NCBI GenBank assembly: GCA_001460835.1
Contig: CYKH01001888.1
Location: forward strand, 3,027 to 44,527
DNA length: 41,501 nt
Source: Bodo saltans
Lineage: Eukaryota; Euglenozoa; Kinetoplastea; Eubodonida; Bodonidae
Direction of reading: 5' to 3'
Part shown: positions 1 through 8,784 of the stretch, piece after piece
Position numbering within the stretch: the first letter of the stretch is position 1
Layout: every line of letters starts with the position of its first letter
Translations under genes and position numbers: made by a program
The notes under the pieces: model-generated
Databases searched by the model: none
What the model was told of the DNA's origin: nothing
The model's input: only the letters and a program-made list of their open reading frames with translations

Positions 1-306
1 CGCTTTCGGGGACACGAAAATGAACCTATGCAACGGTAATGTTTCCCAAACCGCTTTCGGGGACACGAAAATGAACCTATGCAACGGTAATGTTTGCCAA
101 ACCGCTTTCGGGGACACGAAAATGAACCTATGCAGCGGTAATGTTTGCCAAACCGCTTTCGGGGACACGAAAATGAACCTATGCAACGGTAATGTTTGCC
201 AAACCGCTTTCGGGGACACGAAAATGAACCTATGCAACGGTAATGTTTGCCAAACCGCTTTCGGGGACACGAAAATGAACCTATGCAACGGTAATGTTTG
301 CCAAAA
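1..306. repeat. 51-bp minisatellite, about six copies
   Basis: Direct tandem repeat with ATGAACCT anchors at 20, 71, 122, 173, 224 and 275, an exact 51-bp period. Copies differ at only one or two bases (for example a C/G change near 45 and an A/G change near 135). This implies recent expansion or ongoing homogenisation. The array runs off the left edge, so the full copy number is unknown and the assembly may have collapsed it. Confidence 0.95.
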
Positions 307-385
307 AGTTTTTGTGACGAAACGAAGAGTACCGAAGAAAAATAAAAAGTTTGTGATGTTCGAAAGCCTGTTTTTGGGTGTTTAA
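2..385 (+). CDS. Partial gene: 17-residue tandem-repeat protein, C-terminal end
   Basis: The frame is open from the left edge of the window to a TAA at 383-385, so the true start lies outside. It encodes six near-identical copies of MNLCNGNVCQTAFGDTK (17 residues, 51 bp), preceded by a partial unit (AFGDTK) and followed by a basic tail (VFVTKRRVPKKNKK, then a hydrophobic end). On the + strand the other two frames are stopped in every unit, but one minus-strand frame is also open through the units, so frame openness alone does not prove coding. Each unit has two Cys, apart from the first full unit, where the second Cys is Ser. The spacer to the next gene is only 74 bp, as between other genes here. 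I recognise no domain family. It could also be a non-coding minisatellite. Confidence 0.45.
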   Translation, partial: AFGDTKMNLCNGNVSQTAFGDTKMNLCNGNVCQTAFGDTKMNLCSGNVCQTAFGDTKMNLCNGNVCQTAFGDTKMNLCNGNVCQTAFGDTKMNLCNGNVCQKVFVTKRRVPKKNKKFVMFESLFLGV

Positions 386-459
386 TTGAGAATGAGATTC
401 AGTATTGTTGTTTTATAGACACAGTTTTTCTGGTTGTTTTCTTTTGTTGAAGTTGAGGA

Positions 460-2430
460 ATGGCAGAGGTTGACGAGAGACCTGTTGAGAATGTTCAAGA
501 AGAAGCTGATCCTACTGTATCGGCGATCATTCGCAATTTGAGCTCTGACGAAATTGATATGCTTCGTGATGCATTTATTCACATGGATCGCGATAGCGAT
601 GGTTTTGTTGGATTGGAAGAGATGATGGCGAGTGTGCGGTTTGCTGTTGGTGACGAGCGGTACCCTGCGCTGCGATCTTACCTTGAGCCCATGTTTCATG
701 TTGCCGACAAGGACAAAGATTCCCGCTTGAGTTTGACTGAGTTTCTGTCTTCGTTTGCAGAGGGCCCTGGCGTGGTTCCAGCAGATGTCATCAATCAATG
801 TGTTTCATCGATTCGAGTGCGACTGTCTGATGAAGAAATCGCTGCACTCCAAGAGAATTTTTTTCGCATTGACAAGAATCAAGATGGGTACATTGATCGA
901 GATGAGCTAACTGTGGCACTCAAGGAGATTTTGTTGGCAAAATTTCCCGATCTCACTGATCACACCTTCGGTGAAATTGTGACTGTTGTGCTGGCAAGTG
1001 CTGACAGTGACAATGATGGAAAACTCAGTTTGTCTGAGTTTATCCGCTCCTTTCAAGAAGATCAAGGCGTTCTACCCGCTGCATTTATTGATGTTCGTGC
1101 CCAGCATGTTGCACGTCAACTAACCAAGGAAGAGGTGGAAGTTTTAAAAGATGCTTTTGCTGCTCTGGACAAGAACAATGACGGCTTCGTCGACTTTGTT
1201 GAAATGTATCAGGCGCTGTGGGAAACGCTTGAGAACAGCATCCAAGACAAGAACCAAGTTCGAGAGCTTTGCGAACTGATTATGGTGACTGCTGACAGGA
1301 ATCAAAAGGGCATGCTCACCTTGACAGATTTCATTCGGAACTTTGTGCAGAATCTTGACTTGATGAAAATTCCCGTCGCAGCTGCTCAGGATAAGATTCG
1401 CAAGTCACGAGACACGCTTCGCAATATGTTTGATTCTGGAGCCCTTGACAAGCTAGTTCAAGTTTTCGCAGATCTTGACAAGAATGGCGATGGCTTCTTG
1501 GACCATTCAGAGCTTGATGGAATTCTGAAGAAGATTTTTTCTGATGTCTTCCCAGAATGGGATGAGGAGACAACAACTGCAGTAATCAACTCCATTGTAT
1601 CTGCTGCCGACACTGATCAAGATGGCCGCTTGTCTCTCGAAGAATTTGTGCGATCCTTTGTTGATGGAACAGGTGTCCTCCCCGACGCTGTCATTGAGAA
1701 CTGGGAAACTTCTGGTGATGAAAAGTCTCATGCCACCCCGCAGAAGGAATTCACAACTCTAAGTCAAGAAGAGTATGATCTTGTTCGAAATACATTCGAC
1801 ACAATGGATTCAAATGCTGACGGGCTTATTCAGCGCGAAGAATTGTCGGCAGCCCTGCAGAGTGCACTCCAAGGAGCCATTACGTCTGAGGAGCAACTTC
1901 AGCGCATCACAGATTACGTCATGGATGTTGTTGACAAGAATTCTGATGGCATCATTTCATGGGCTGAGTTCAAGCGTTCATTTGAAACTGGCCAACAGGT
2001 CCTTCCTGTTGCATTGCCCCAAAGTGTGCCCGAGGTGCGAGAGGAAGAGGTTGAAGGCGAGCTCAATTCTCCAACAGGAGATGAAATTGCTCGTCCCAAG
2101 AGTCCTGTTGCCGAGCAACTTGAGGAAACGAACGTTGTTGCAACTCCCAAGCGCGAGGAAGAACAGTCAGTTGAGTCACCAATTCGCAATGATGTTAGTG
2201 GTGTCGCAATTTCTGACGCTCAGCTGCGACGCGAATTTGGGAAGTATGACCGCAATGGTAATGGTTTTCTGGATCGAAATGAGTTCAAGCGAGCCTACCT
2301 CAGCCTCGAGAACTACGGCCTTGTACCTTCTCAAGCAGAAATTGATCGTCTATTTTCGAAGTATGGAAAGAACGAAAAGGTTTACTTCGACGAATTCTGT
2401 CTTTTGATGCTCACGCGCTCGAAAATGTAG
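460..2430 (+). CDS. Multi-EF-hand calcium-binding protein (six EF-hand pairs)
   Basis: 656 residues, built from about six ~100-residue units, each with two EF-hands. Loops begin at roughly residues 43, 83, 138, 182, 237, 279, 340, 384, 450, 492 and 597, with a vestigial loop near 636. Nine match the canonical 12-residue pattern with D1, D/N3, D/N5, G6 and E12 (for example DKNQDGYIDRDE). The loop at 83 has Ser for Gly at position 6, the one at 279 (DRNQKGMLTLTD) is degenerate, and the last has lost its acidic ligands. Units share a trailing motif, RSF followed by GVLP, after the second hand. An acidic disordered linker (about 520-585) separates the last pair. No signal peptide, membrane span or enzyme domain is seen, so it is probably a cytosolic or cytoskeletal Ca2+ sensor or buffer. 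The ATG at 460 is the first in frame after a T-rich leader. Confidence 0.93.
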   Translation: MAEVDERPVENVQEEADPTVSAIIRNLSSDEIDMLRDAFIHMDRDSDGFVGLEEMMASVRFAVGDERYPALRSYLEPMFHVADKDKDSRLSLTEFLSSFAEGPGVVPADVINQCVSSIRVRLSDEEIAALQENFFRIDKNQDGYIDRDELTVALKEILLAKFPDLTDHTFGEIVTVVLASADSDNDGKLSLSEFIRSFQEDQGVLPAAFIDVRAQHVARQLTKEEVEVLKDAFAALDKNNDGFVDFVEMYQALWETLENSIQDKNQVRELCELIMVTADRNQKGMLTLTDFIRNFVQNLDLMKIPVAAAQDKIRKSRDTLRNMFDSGALDKLVQVFADLDKNGDGFLDHSELDGILKKIFSDVFPEWDEETTTAVINSIVSAADTDQDGRLSLEEFVRSFVDGTGVLPDAVIENWETSGDEKSHATPQKEFTTLSQEEYDLVRNTFDTMDSNADGLIQREELSAALQSALQGAITSEEQLQRITDYVMDVVDKNSDGIISWAEFKRSFETGQQVLPVALPQSVPEVREEEVEGELNSPTGDEIARPKSPVAEQLEETNVVATPKREEEQSVESPIRNDVSGVAISDAQLRREFGKYDRNGNGFLDRNEFKRAYLSLENYGLVPSQAEIDRLFSKYGKNEKVYFDEFCLLMLTRSKM

Positions 2431-2587
2431 ATAACTCACGAAGCAATGTATCCATTCATGTATCCAATGAAGGAAGAAATGAGGTCAACTTTTTAAATCA
2501 TTAGGGCATGAATAAAACTTGAAAAGTGGCACTTTTTCGAAGTCAAAGTAATGATTCACTTGATCTTAAGATTGTTAGGAAGCGACT

Positions 2588-4171
2588 ATGACGGCATCCT
2601 CGAGCGGTCTCAACATCAATGCTAAAGAATGGCGATCGAATTTCCCGAGTGTGAAGCCAGGGAAGATTATTTGTCAGTTTTTCGCTATGGGAGGCTGTCG
2701 ACATGGGAGTGATTGCCCATACTCACACGAACTTACCCAAGAAGCTCCAGAGGGGGTTGATTCATCAGCAGGTTTCTTTATTTCAGGTCGTGTCGCGAAC
2801 CTTGGCGCTCAGACAGCAGTGCAGCCAGAAACCAAACGCACTGATACTGATCCTACGTTTTCAGGAGCTCCACTCTTTGATTCACAGCGGCCATCGGATG
2901 TCTATTGCCCTCCACCAGCACCACCAGAGATTGTCTACTCTACCCCACAGATTCAGTCAGTCGCCCATGGACCACAGAGTTCACACGGAAATTTCCAAAT
3001 CCCCTCGCCCAGCTACGAGAACCAACATCATGATGCAGAGGGCAACGACAACCGCAATCCCCCGACAGGACATCATTTCTTTCAACATGGACAGCAAATA
3101 CAATCGATGTACACATCATCGCTAGGCCAAGGTCAAACAGAAAATTTTTATCAAGTCTATGCACAAAGCCAAAGTAACGTTGTCAATCACACTCCAGTGA
3201 CGATGATATACAACCAAAATCAAAAGTTTTCGCTTCCACCACAAGTGCAAGGTCCTGAAGTGGGGTATTCTCCAACGTACCCCCTTCAAACGCACACTCC
3301 AACGATTGTTGATCAAACGAGGTTTGTTGGTCATTCTCATAATCACCAACTGCCCCTTTCTGGTCCAACAACTCATTATGTCGAGAACGCTGCCCCAATT
3401 CAAAGCACACAGCTGTATTATCACGCAGAAACTGGCAGCTATGTTGTTCGTCAACCAAGTCAAGTTCAGCTAACTCGCCCCGCTTCATACCCTTCGCTAA
3501 CTCCCCAAGTTCACACGCAAAACCAATCGCAGCCACAATATTATGTTTCTGGTGCGGTTCAAGTTTCAAAACATGCTGGAACTCCCACAACCTACAATCC
3601 TGTTCAAGCTTCATATCCACAAGCTGCTCAACATCTTGCTGCACCAGCGTTTGGACAACTGCCTCATCAAATACACTCAGTAGCTCAAACGGCAGGTGTT
3701 AGTCCGACGTTGCATCAGCCAACGAATTACCACACTGGGTTTAGCTCGCCATCGTACCAGCATCCCACAGTCCAGGTAGGTGCAGCCCCACCAGGAGGCA
3801 GCTCAACTCACGCTGCATTTTTCAACAACAATAATGAAGCAATTCGCCAAAGCTATCAAGTTCCCTCAGGTCCATCGCATTACCTTGGGGTGGAGCAATT
3901 TGCACCTCAATTAGTCCATGATTCTCGTCGCACAAGTGGATCATCTTTGAGAGAAGAATATGGAGGAGCATCATCGGGTGGATCGTCTCCAATTCCAACT
4001 CATACAGGTTCTATCGAAATCGCAATTGCGGCTCCTGCCATGCTTCGCGGACCACCACCGGTGGTGCCGAAGAGTATTGATGATGATGGCGATGATGAAT
4101 GCATGACGTCGAACGCTCATGTAAGAGGTAGAAGTGGCAAGATGATGATGGCCCCAACACCGCTAAGTTGA
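2588..4171 (+). CDS. CCCH zinc finger protein with a long Gln/Pro/His-rich tail
   Basis: 527 residues. One CCCH finger lies at the N-terminus: C29-x7-C37-x5-C43-x3-H47, within CQFFAMGGCRHGSDCPYSH. This is the spacing of RNA-binding C3H1 fingers such as those of makorins and tristetraprolin relatives. Everything after about residue 60 is low-complexity, rich in Q, P, S, H, T and Y, with no predicted fold, and ends in a short acidic run (SIDDDGDDE). A single finger plus a prion-like tail suggests an mRNA-binding regulator that partners other proteins through the tail. The specific target is unknown. It lies 157 bp after the EF-hand gene. A Gly-Cys-Arg finger core with conserved aromatic residues makes a chance match unlikely. 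Confidence 0.9.
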   Translation: MTASSSGLNINAKEWRSNFPSVKPGKIICQFFAMGGCRHGSDCPYSHELTQEAPEGVDSSAGFFISGRVANLGAQTAVQPETKRTDTDPTFSGAPLFDSQRPSDVYCPPPAPPEIVYSTPQIQSVAHGPQSSHGNFQIPSPSYENQHHDAEGNDNRNPPTGHHFFQHGQQIQSMYTSSLGQGQTENFYQVYAQSQSNVVNHTPVTMIYNQNQKFSLPPQVQGPEVGYSPTYPLQTHTPTIVDQTRFVGHSHNHQLPLSGPTTHYVENAAPIQSTQLYYHAETGSYVVRQPSQVQLTRPASYPSLTPQVHTQNQSQPQYYVSGAVQVSKHAGTPTTYNPVQASYPQAAQHLAAPAFGQLPHQIHSVAQTAGVSPTLHQPTNYHTGFSSPSYQHPTVQVGAAPPGGSSTHAAFFNNNNEAIRQSYQVPSGPSHYLGVEQFAPQLVHDSRRTSGSSLREEYGGASSGGSSPIPTHTGSIEIAIAAPAMLRGPPPVVPKSIDDDGDDECMTSNAHVRGRSGKMMMAPTPLS

Positions 4172-4467
4172 TGGTCTCCCTCAACTCAGCAAGAAGCTTT
4201 GCATCACAAACAAGAAAGCGTTCGAGCGTGAACTCTGGATAAACGTTGTGCTTTAGCAAGAGAAAATTAAGAAATGCGAGATTAACGATTCTTCTATTTT
4301 GTTTCTCCCTCCCACCATAGGACTCCCTTCCTAGCAACACTTTATTTTCCTCCGTCCCTCCAAAGTCTCTGCTACTACTTCCCCATTATTTCTTCACTTT
4401 TGTTGGAGCAGCGGCTGAAATTGATGCCCAGTTTTCAAGTTTTCTCTTTCAGTTGATCATCACAGAC
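4172..4467 (+). other. Intergenic spacer ending in a pyrimidine tract
   Basis: 296 bp without a supportable gene. The second half is strongly C/T-rich (4296-4452), leading to a TTTCTCTTTCAG acceptor-like site just before the Rab-like gene. Nothing else is recognised. Confidence 0.6.
4441..4452 (+). promoter_or_regulatory. 3' splice acceptor-like site before the Rab-like gene
   Basis: TTTCTCTTTCAG, a pyrimidine tract closed by CAG 15 bp before the ATG at 4468. There is no convincing 5' splice site nearby. It is one of many such sites in this window, interpreted as a trans-splice acceptor or the end of a 5'UTR intron. Confidence 0.5.
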
Positions 4468-5154
4468 ATGTCGTGGAAGGAAAGGAGTTCATTTAACTCT
4501 AAGAGGTCGCTGAACTCAGGCGATGGCCAACCTGCCGAAGTCGCTGAGTTTAAGATTGTAATGGTGGGGACGATGGGTGTGGGGAAGACCTCGCTTGCGG
4601 CGCGCTATGTCAAAGATACTTATCGAGAGTTTGTAAACCCAACGATTGGAGCAAGTTACCTATGGAGGAAAGAGCGTATCGATGAAAAAGAAGTAAAATT
4701 TTCGATCTGGGACACTGCTGGCCAAGAGCAATTCTACGCGCTCGTTCCAATGTATTTCCGTGATGCTGAAGCAGTTATTCTTGTGGTCGACGTGACGCGA
4801 GACACCTGCGAAGACGAAGCGATGCTGTGGCTGGAAAAAGTGAAGCAAAGTGCCCCGTCGACAGCGTTGGTGTTTTTGACTCTAAACAAAGTGGACATGG
4901 AGGGAGAACGTGTTTACACCCTTGAGTCTGCAGAACATTTTTGCAGAAGTGCAAGCTCTTTTAGAATGCATGCTGCTGAGGTGAGTGCCAAAACCGGAGA
5001 CGGTGTACATGACTTGTTTGATACTATTGGACGAGCATGCCTCAACAAAAACAGTAGCGACAAGCCTGGCGATTCAAAATCAAAGGAAACAGTACGGCTG
5101 AAGAATGAACGAAGCAAAGACGAACGAGGTGGAGAGAAGAAATGCCCTTGCTAA
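4468..5154 (+). CDS. Rab5/Rab21-like small GTPase
   Basis: 228 residues from the ATG at 4468; the frame is open 15 bp further upstream but with no ATG. All G motifs are present: P-loop GTMGVGKT (34-41), switch I Thr in PTIGASYL (58-65), WDTAGQE (81-87) with the catalytic Gln, NKVD (140-143) and SAK (173-175). The order and wording of PTIGAS, WDTAGQEQF and PMYFRDA resemble the Rab5/21/22 group that directs early endosome traffic. The C-terminus is a charged hypervariable region ending CPC, a CxC motif typical of double geranylgeranylation in Rabs. It should therefore cycle between endosomal membrane and cytosol. The spacer to the next gene is 124 bp. The subfamily assignment is less certain than the Rab call. 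Confidence 0.93.
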   Translation: MSWKERSSFNSKRSLNSGDGQPAEVAEFKIVMVGTMGVGKTSLAARYVKDTYREFVNPTIGASYLWRKERIDEKEVKFSIWDTAGQEQFYALVPMYFRDAEAVILVVDVTRDTCEDEAMLWLEKVKQSAPSTALVFLTLNKVDMEGERVYTLESAEHFCRSASSFRMHAAEVSAKTGDGVHDLFDTIGRACLNKNSSDKPGDSKSKETVRLKNERSKDERGGEKKCPC

Positions 5155-5257
5155 TGTCCCATGACGTAACGCTTACGATGTGCTTTGTATCGTGTCTCGA
5201 TCGTTTTCTGGAGTGATGAACGAACCATGTATTTTTCTTTTACATTTTGTGTTTGCT

Positions 5258-5270
5258 CCATTCATCCTAG
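5258..5270 (+). promoter_or_regulatory. 3' splice acceptor-like site before the TPR gene
   Basis: CCATTCATCCTAG follows a T-rich stretch (5230-5258) and ends 8 bp before the ATG at 5279. This favours that ATG over in-frame codons further upstream, such as 5216, which would fall 5' of the acceptor. Confidence 0.45.
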
Positions 5271-5278
5271 AATTTTTC

Positions 5279-6697
5279 ATGAAGTCAACAACGGGCAGGT
5301 CGCCATCGCCAATAACTATTCGCTCAAGCTCATCACTGAGCGCAACTGCGAAGGCTCCACAAGCCGATGTATTTCCGGTGCGCCGACAACCCCTTCCGAA
5401 AGAACCGCGAATGTTCGAAACAGTTCTACCGCCACTCGAGCCAGAACCTCCTGGTCCAAGCCCTGACACTGTGCTTCATGATGTCCCTGTTGATCAGTTT
5501 GCAAAACAGCGACTGAAGCCCTCACAACAAAAAGCAGCACCTCCACCAATTGGAGTTTCAAAAGTTGCTCCAGCCCGAGTGCGAGCAAACCCCCAAGTGG
5601 CTGCTGCCGACCGAGCTCAACAAGGCAGGCCACCAAGCGCATCGTCGAAAACGCGGAGTTCCTCCACATTAACGAATTTTGATGATGAAATGGATGAAAT
5701 TCGTCGTCAACACGATAAGGAAAGCGAAGTGCGTAGTCGATCGACGAGCTCGCTTGGCGGAGCAGTTAGACCCCAAAGCCCAAATGCAATGAATGCAGAA
5801 GACTTCGAAGAGACTGACGGTGTAGAAGAAAGCACAACTGCGACGGGGAAGCCGATTTACGTTCCATACACTCCAGATCTGCGCGCAAAACTTGGTGCCG
5901 CCACATCCCTCCATACACATGTGTCTCAAAAGCCGATGGTCCTTCGAGATTATCAAATGCTGGCAGAGGCTTGCCAACGAGCAGGCCGTGCAAGGACCGA
6001 AGGACATGCGTACTACAAAATTGGTGAGTTGCTTTCGAAGAACAAACGCGACACTCTTTCGAAGTCTGTTCTCTACTTTAAGAGGTACCTCAATATTTCG
6101 CGAAGGCTCAACGATCTTCAAGGTGAGGCCAAAGCTCTCAACTGCCTCGGAATCGTGCATTATGAAATGGGTGGATCGAACAACTTCCACATTGGGCTGG
6201 AGTATCACAAGCAGCATGCAGAGATCGCTGACGCCGCAGGCATTTTTATTGCAAATACAAACATGGGGCTTGTTCACGCAAAGCTTGGCGACCATTCATC
6301 TTCGATGGAATGCCACAAGCAAGCACTTCAGTATGCTGTTCGAGCGGGAGACAAAGCAGCCGAGTCCCTGGCTTTGGCAAACCTTGGCCAGTCTGGAACA
6401 AAGCAAGGCGATGCGTCGACGGCTCGTGTTTGTGTCGAACGTCACCTTGAGCTGGTAACCACACTCCACGACGACGCAGCTGCTTGCGAAGCCTACGAAC
6501 AACTGGGAACGCTTGCTATGGAGCGCGGCGACTTCGCCACTGCATCTGAAAATTTACTCCTGGCCCTTGATGTTGCTATGCGAACTGGTGACCAAGAAAA
6601 AGCCAAGAAACTGCGCTGCCAAGTAGGGTTTGTCCAGGGTATGATGCGCGTTGACGACCAAATGCGAACTGCTGCAGGGTTGATGGGCCTGCCGTAA
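5279..6697 (+). CDS. TPR protein, TTC29-like (flagellar family)
   Basis: 472 residues from the ATG at 5279; an upstream in-frame ATG at 5216 would add a hydrophobic stretch and is disfavoured by an acceptor-like TAG at 5269. The first ~200 residues are disordered (Pro, Ser and Arg rich). The C-terminal half holds a run of about six tetratricopeptide repeats, with signatures such as EGHAYYKIGELL, EAKALNCLGIVHYEMG, IANTNMGLVHAKLGD, ESLALANLGQSGTKQGD and ACEAYEQLGTLAMERGD. This wording, with a paired cell of YFKRYLNISRRLND and HQ/HK-type helices, resembles TTC29, an axonemal protein linked to intraflagellar transport and sperm motility. TPRs form a superhelical protein-binding groove, so this is a scaffold rather than an enzyme. 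The TPR call is secure; the TTC29 orthology is an inference from recall and needs a search. Confidence 0.85.
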   Translation: MKSTTGRSPSPITIRSSSSLSATAKAPQADVFPVRRQPLPKEPRMFETVLPPLEPEPPGPSPDTVLHDVPVDQFAKQRLKPSQQKAAPPPIGVSKVAPARVRANPQVAAADRAQQGRPPSASSKTRSSSTLTNFDDEMDEIRRQHDKESEVRSRSTSSLGGAVRPQSPNAMNAEDFEETDGVEESTTATGKPIYVPYTPDLRAKLGAATSLHTHVSQKPMVLRDYQMLAEACQRAGRARTEGHAYYKIGELLSKNKRDTLSKSVLYFKRYLNISRRLNDLQGEAKALNCLGIVHYEMGGSNNFHIGLEYHKQHAEIADAAGIFIANTNMGLVHAKLGDHSSSMECHKQALQYAVRAGDKAAESLALANLGQSGTKQGDASTARVCVERHLELVTTLHDDAAACEAYEQLGTLAMERGDFATASENLLLALDVAMRTGDQEKAKKLRCQVGFVQGMMRVDDQMRTAAGLMGLP

Positions 6698-6865
6698 AAC
6701 CACACAATTGTAGACTGATTTGTTGACCACGACTGACTTGCCCCCAACGATGCACAGTATGTTGACATGTACGTAGATCTGAAAAAAAGAAACGAGTGTC
6801 GATAATGAAAAGAAATCAAATTCGAATGATTTTGTCTGTTATCATTGCTGTTGCTGCTCCTTTCT

Positions 6866-6879
6866 TTGGTCATTCACAG
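6866..6879 (+). promoter_or_regulatory. 3' splice acceptor-like site before PAS-PGK
   Basis: A pyrimidine-rich run (CTGCTCCTTTCTTTGG, 6854-6869) followed by TCATTCACAG, 16 bp upstream of the ATG. It is part of the window-wide pattern. Confidence 0.45.
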
Positions 6880-6895
6880 AGCCTAACTCAGCGCA

Positions 6896-8479
6896 ATGTT
6901 CCAAGGTGGCAAGATATCTTCCGTGTTTATGAGCCTTCGCGACATCGTCGTGATCGGCGATAACGACTTGGTGATTACAGGGATGAACCGGCCGGCATGC
7001 GAATTTTTTGGCTGGTCTGAAGACGAGGTTCGAGGAAAAAGTATCGTTTTCTTACTCCCTGGCCACCCCGTGGATGTTCAAGAGGGCGTCGTGACGTTGG
7101 CAGCGAAGCACAAAAGCTCGAACGAACTTCCGGTTGTTGTGCAAACTACCCGCGACCCGCAAGCTACAATGGTCGCATGGACTCTTCAACCGGTAGTCTT
7201 GCCGAACGTTTTCGATTTTTCGTTTCTCCCAACCTTGCACAACGCATTGCAGCCCAAACTTACAATTGACGATGTAGAGTGCAAGGGTCGACGCGTGTTT
7301 CTCCGAGTCGATTTCAATGTTCCGATTGACAAAAAAACGGGAAATGTTCTCGATGACACGAGAATTCAAGCATCGCTCCCAACAATGCGAAAAATTCTAC
7401 GGGATGGAGGGCGTCTGATCATTGGCAGCCACTTGGGACGTCCCAAGAAGCCTGACCCCTCTAAGTCGCTGAAGCCAATTGCCCTGAAACTAGAAGAACT
7501 CCTTGGGCGCACTGTGCAGTTTGCTCCCAATGCCTTGGGTGCCTCTGCCCAAGTTGCCAAGATGAAGAATGGTGACGTACTTCTTTTGGAAAACCTTCGA
7601 TTCTACAAAGGTGAAGATGCGAAAGAAATTCGTGAGCGCCACCAGATGGCTGAAATTTTAGCATCTTACGCTGACCTCTTTGTTTGCGATGCTTTCGGCA
7701 CAGCTCATCGTGACACAGCAAGCATGACCGGCATCCCTCGCATTATGGGTGCTGGTATTGCGGGGTACTTGATTGACCGAGAGGTCCGCTTTATTTCTCG
7801 TGTCATGAGGAATCCAAAGCAGCCTGTCATCGCAATTGTCGGTGGCGCTAAAGTATCAGACAAAATCGCACTCCTCGGCAATTTATTCGGGCTTGCCCAA
7901 ACGGTTATCATCGGTGGCGCGATGGCATTTACGTTCTTGGAAGCTGAAGGGCGCAGCGTTGGCAAGTCAAGAGTTGAACGAGTTGCGCGACAGAAAGGAA
8001 AGGAGATTGATCTGCTCGCAGTGTCGAAAGATTTGCTGCAGCGTGCGCGCAATAACAACGTCCGTGTTATCCTTCCTGTTGACCACAGCTGTGCCGCGAC
8101 TCTGTCGAACGAAGAGCCATTTTTTACTCCAAATGCAGATATTCCTGATGGGTACATGGGACTTGACCTCGGACCAAAGTCTATTGAGTTGTGTGTCAAG
8201 GCAATTCAAGAATCACGCACATGTGTTTGGAACGGTCCTGTAGGTGTTTTTGAGCTTCCAAATTTTTCAAAAGGTAGCACCTCACTCGCAGAGGCCATTG
8301 CCAACAATAAAGACATGCTCTCTATTGTTGGTGGTGGTGAAACTGCGGCTGCGACGATGGCATTCAAAAGCAAAATTACCCACACATCAACTGGTGGTGG
8401 TGCCACTCTTGAGCTACTTGAAGGAAAACCACTCCCAGGCCTCGTTGCGTTGACATCAAAGGTTGCTTCGCGGTTGTGA
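6896..8479 (+). CDS. PGK: PAS-domain phosphoglycerate kinase fusion (PAS-PGK)
   Basis: 527 residues. Residues about 10-105 form a PAS-like sensor module ([20 protein letters not shown], then [13 protein letters not shown]). Residues about 118-527 are a complete phosphoglycerate kinase: RVDFNVP (137-143) near the N-terminus, [19 protein letters not shown], a Lys-rich nucleotide-binding region ([10 protein letters not shown]), [18 protein letters not shown] and GGGETAAA with STGGGA near the end. The enzyme converts 1,3-bisphosphoglycerate and ADP to 3-phosphoglycerate and ATP in glycolysis. PAS-PGK fusions are known from kinetoplastids. The protein ends in SRL, which fits the PTS1 peroxisome/glycosome import consensus, so a glycosome-like location is plausible. 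An acceptor-like CATTCACAG ends 16 bp before the ATG. Which ligand, if any, the PAS domain binds cannot be seen. Confidence 0.95.
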   Translation: MFQGGKISSVFMSLRDIVVIGDNDLVITGMNRPACEFFGWSEDEVRGKSIVFLLPGHPVDVQEGVVTLAAKHKSSNELPVVVQTTRDPQATMVAWTLQPVVLPNVFDFSFLPTLHNALQPKLTIDDVECKGRRVFLRVDFNVPIDKKTGNVLDDTRIQASLPTMRKILRDGGRLIIGSHLGRPKKPDPSKSLKPIALKLEELLGRTVQFAPNALGASAQVAKMKNGDVLLLENLRFYKGEDAKEIRERHQMAEILASYADLFVCDAFGTAHRDTASMTGIPRIMGAGIAGYLIDREVRFISRVMRNPKQPVIAIVGGAKVSDKIALLGNLFGLAQTVIIGGAMAFTFLEAEGRSVGKSRVERVARQKGKEIDLLAVSKDLLQRARNNNVRVILPVDHSCAATLSNEEPFFTPNADIPDGYMGLDLGPKSIELCVKAIQESRTCVWNGPVGVFELPNFSKGSTSLAEAIANNKDMLSIVGGGETAAATMAFKSKITHTSTGGGATLELLEGKPLPGLVALTSKVASRL

Positions 8480-8784
8480 GATGAATTACCCTTTTTGAAA
8501 CAAAATTCACCGTCGCAGTAACGAATCGTGGTTCCTTAGTGACTTTTTCTCTTTTTTTTTACCTCTGGTACATATTGCCGTACCTTGTGTCACTCGAAAG
8601 CAAAGCAGAATTGAACAAACAGCAACATCGAATAATCATTTACTGGGACAATATTTCGACTTTCTGAAATAGGTGACAACGAAATTACCTTTTTTTTTTT
8701 TCAACACTCGAAGAGTAACAAGAAAACGAGAGAAAGACAAACGTAACTCACGCGTCGTGACAAAACAAAATAACTTCATTTTTT
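8480..8784 (+). other. Intergenic region with two poly-T tracts
   Basis: 305 bp between PAS-PGK and CSE1. It contains T-rich runs at about 8543-8559 and a T12 run at 8690-8701, introduced by the TACC motif also seen in other spacers. No tRNA, ORF or strong hairpin is seen. It presumably holds the PGK 3'UTR and the CSE1 leader. Confidence 0.6.

Noticed and set aside
382-798. 138-codon - strand frame opposite the EF-hand gene start
   Set aside because: It overlaps a strongly supported gene, has a non-ATG-like context and no domain.
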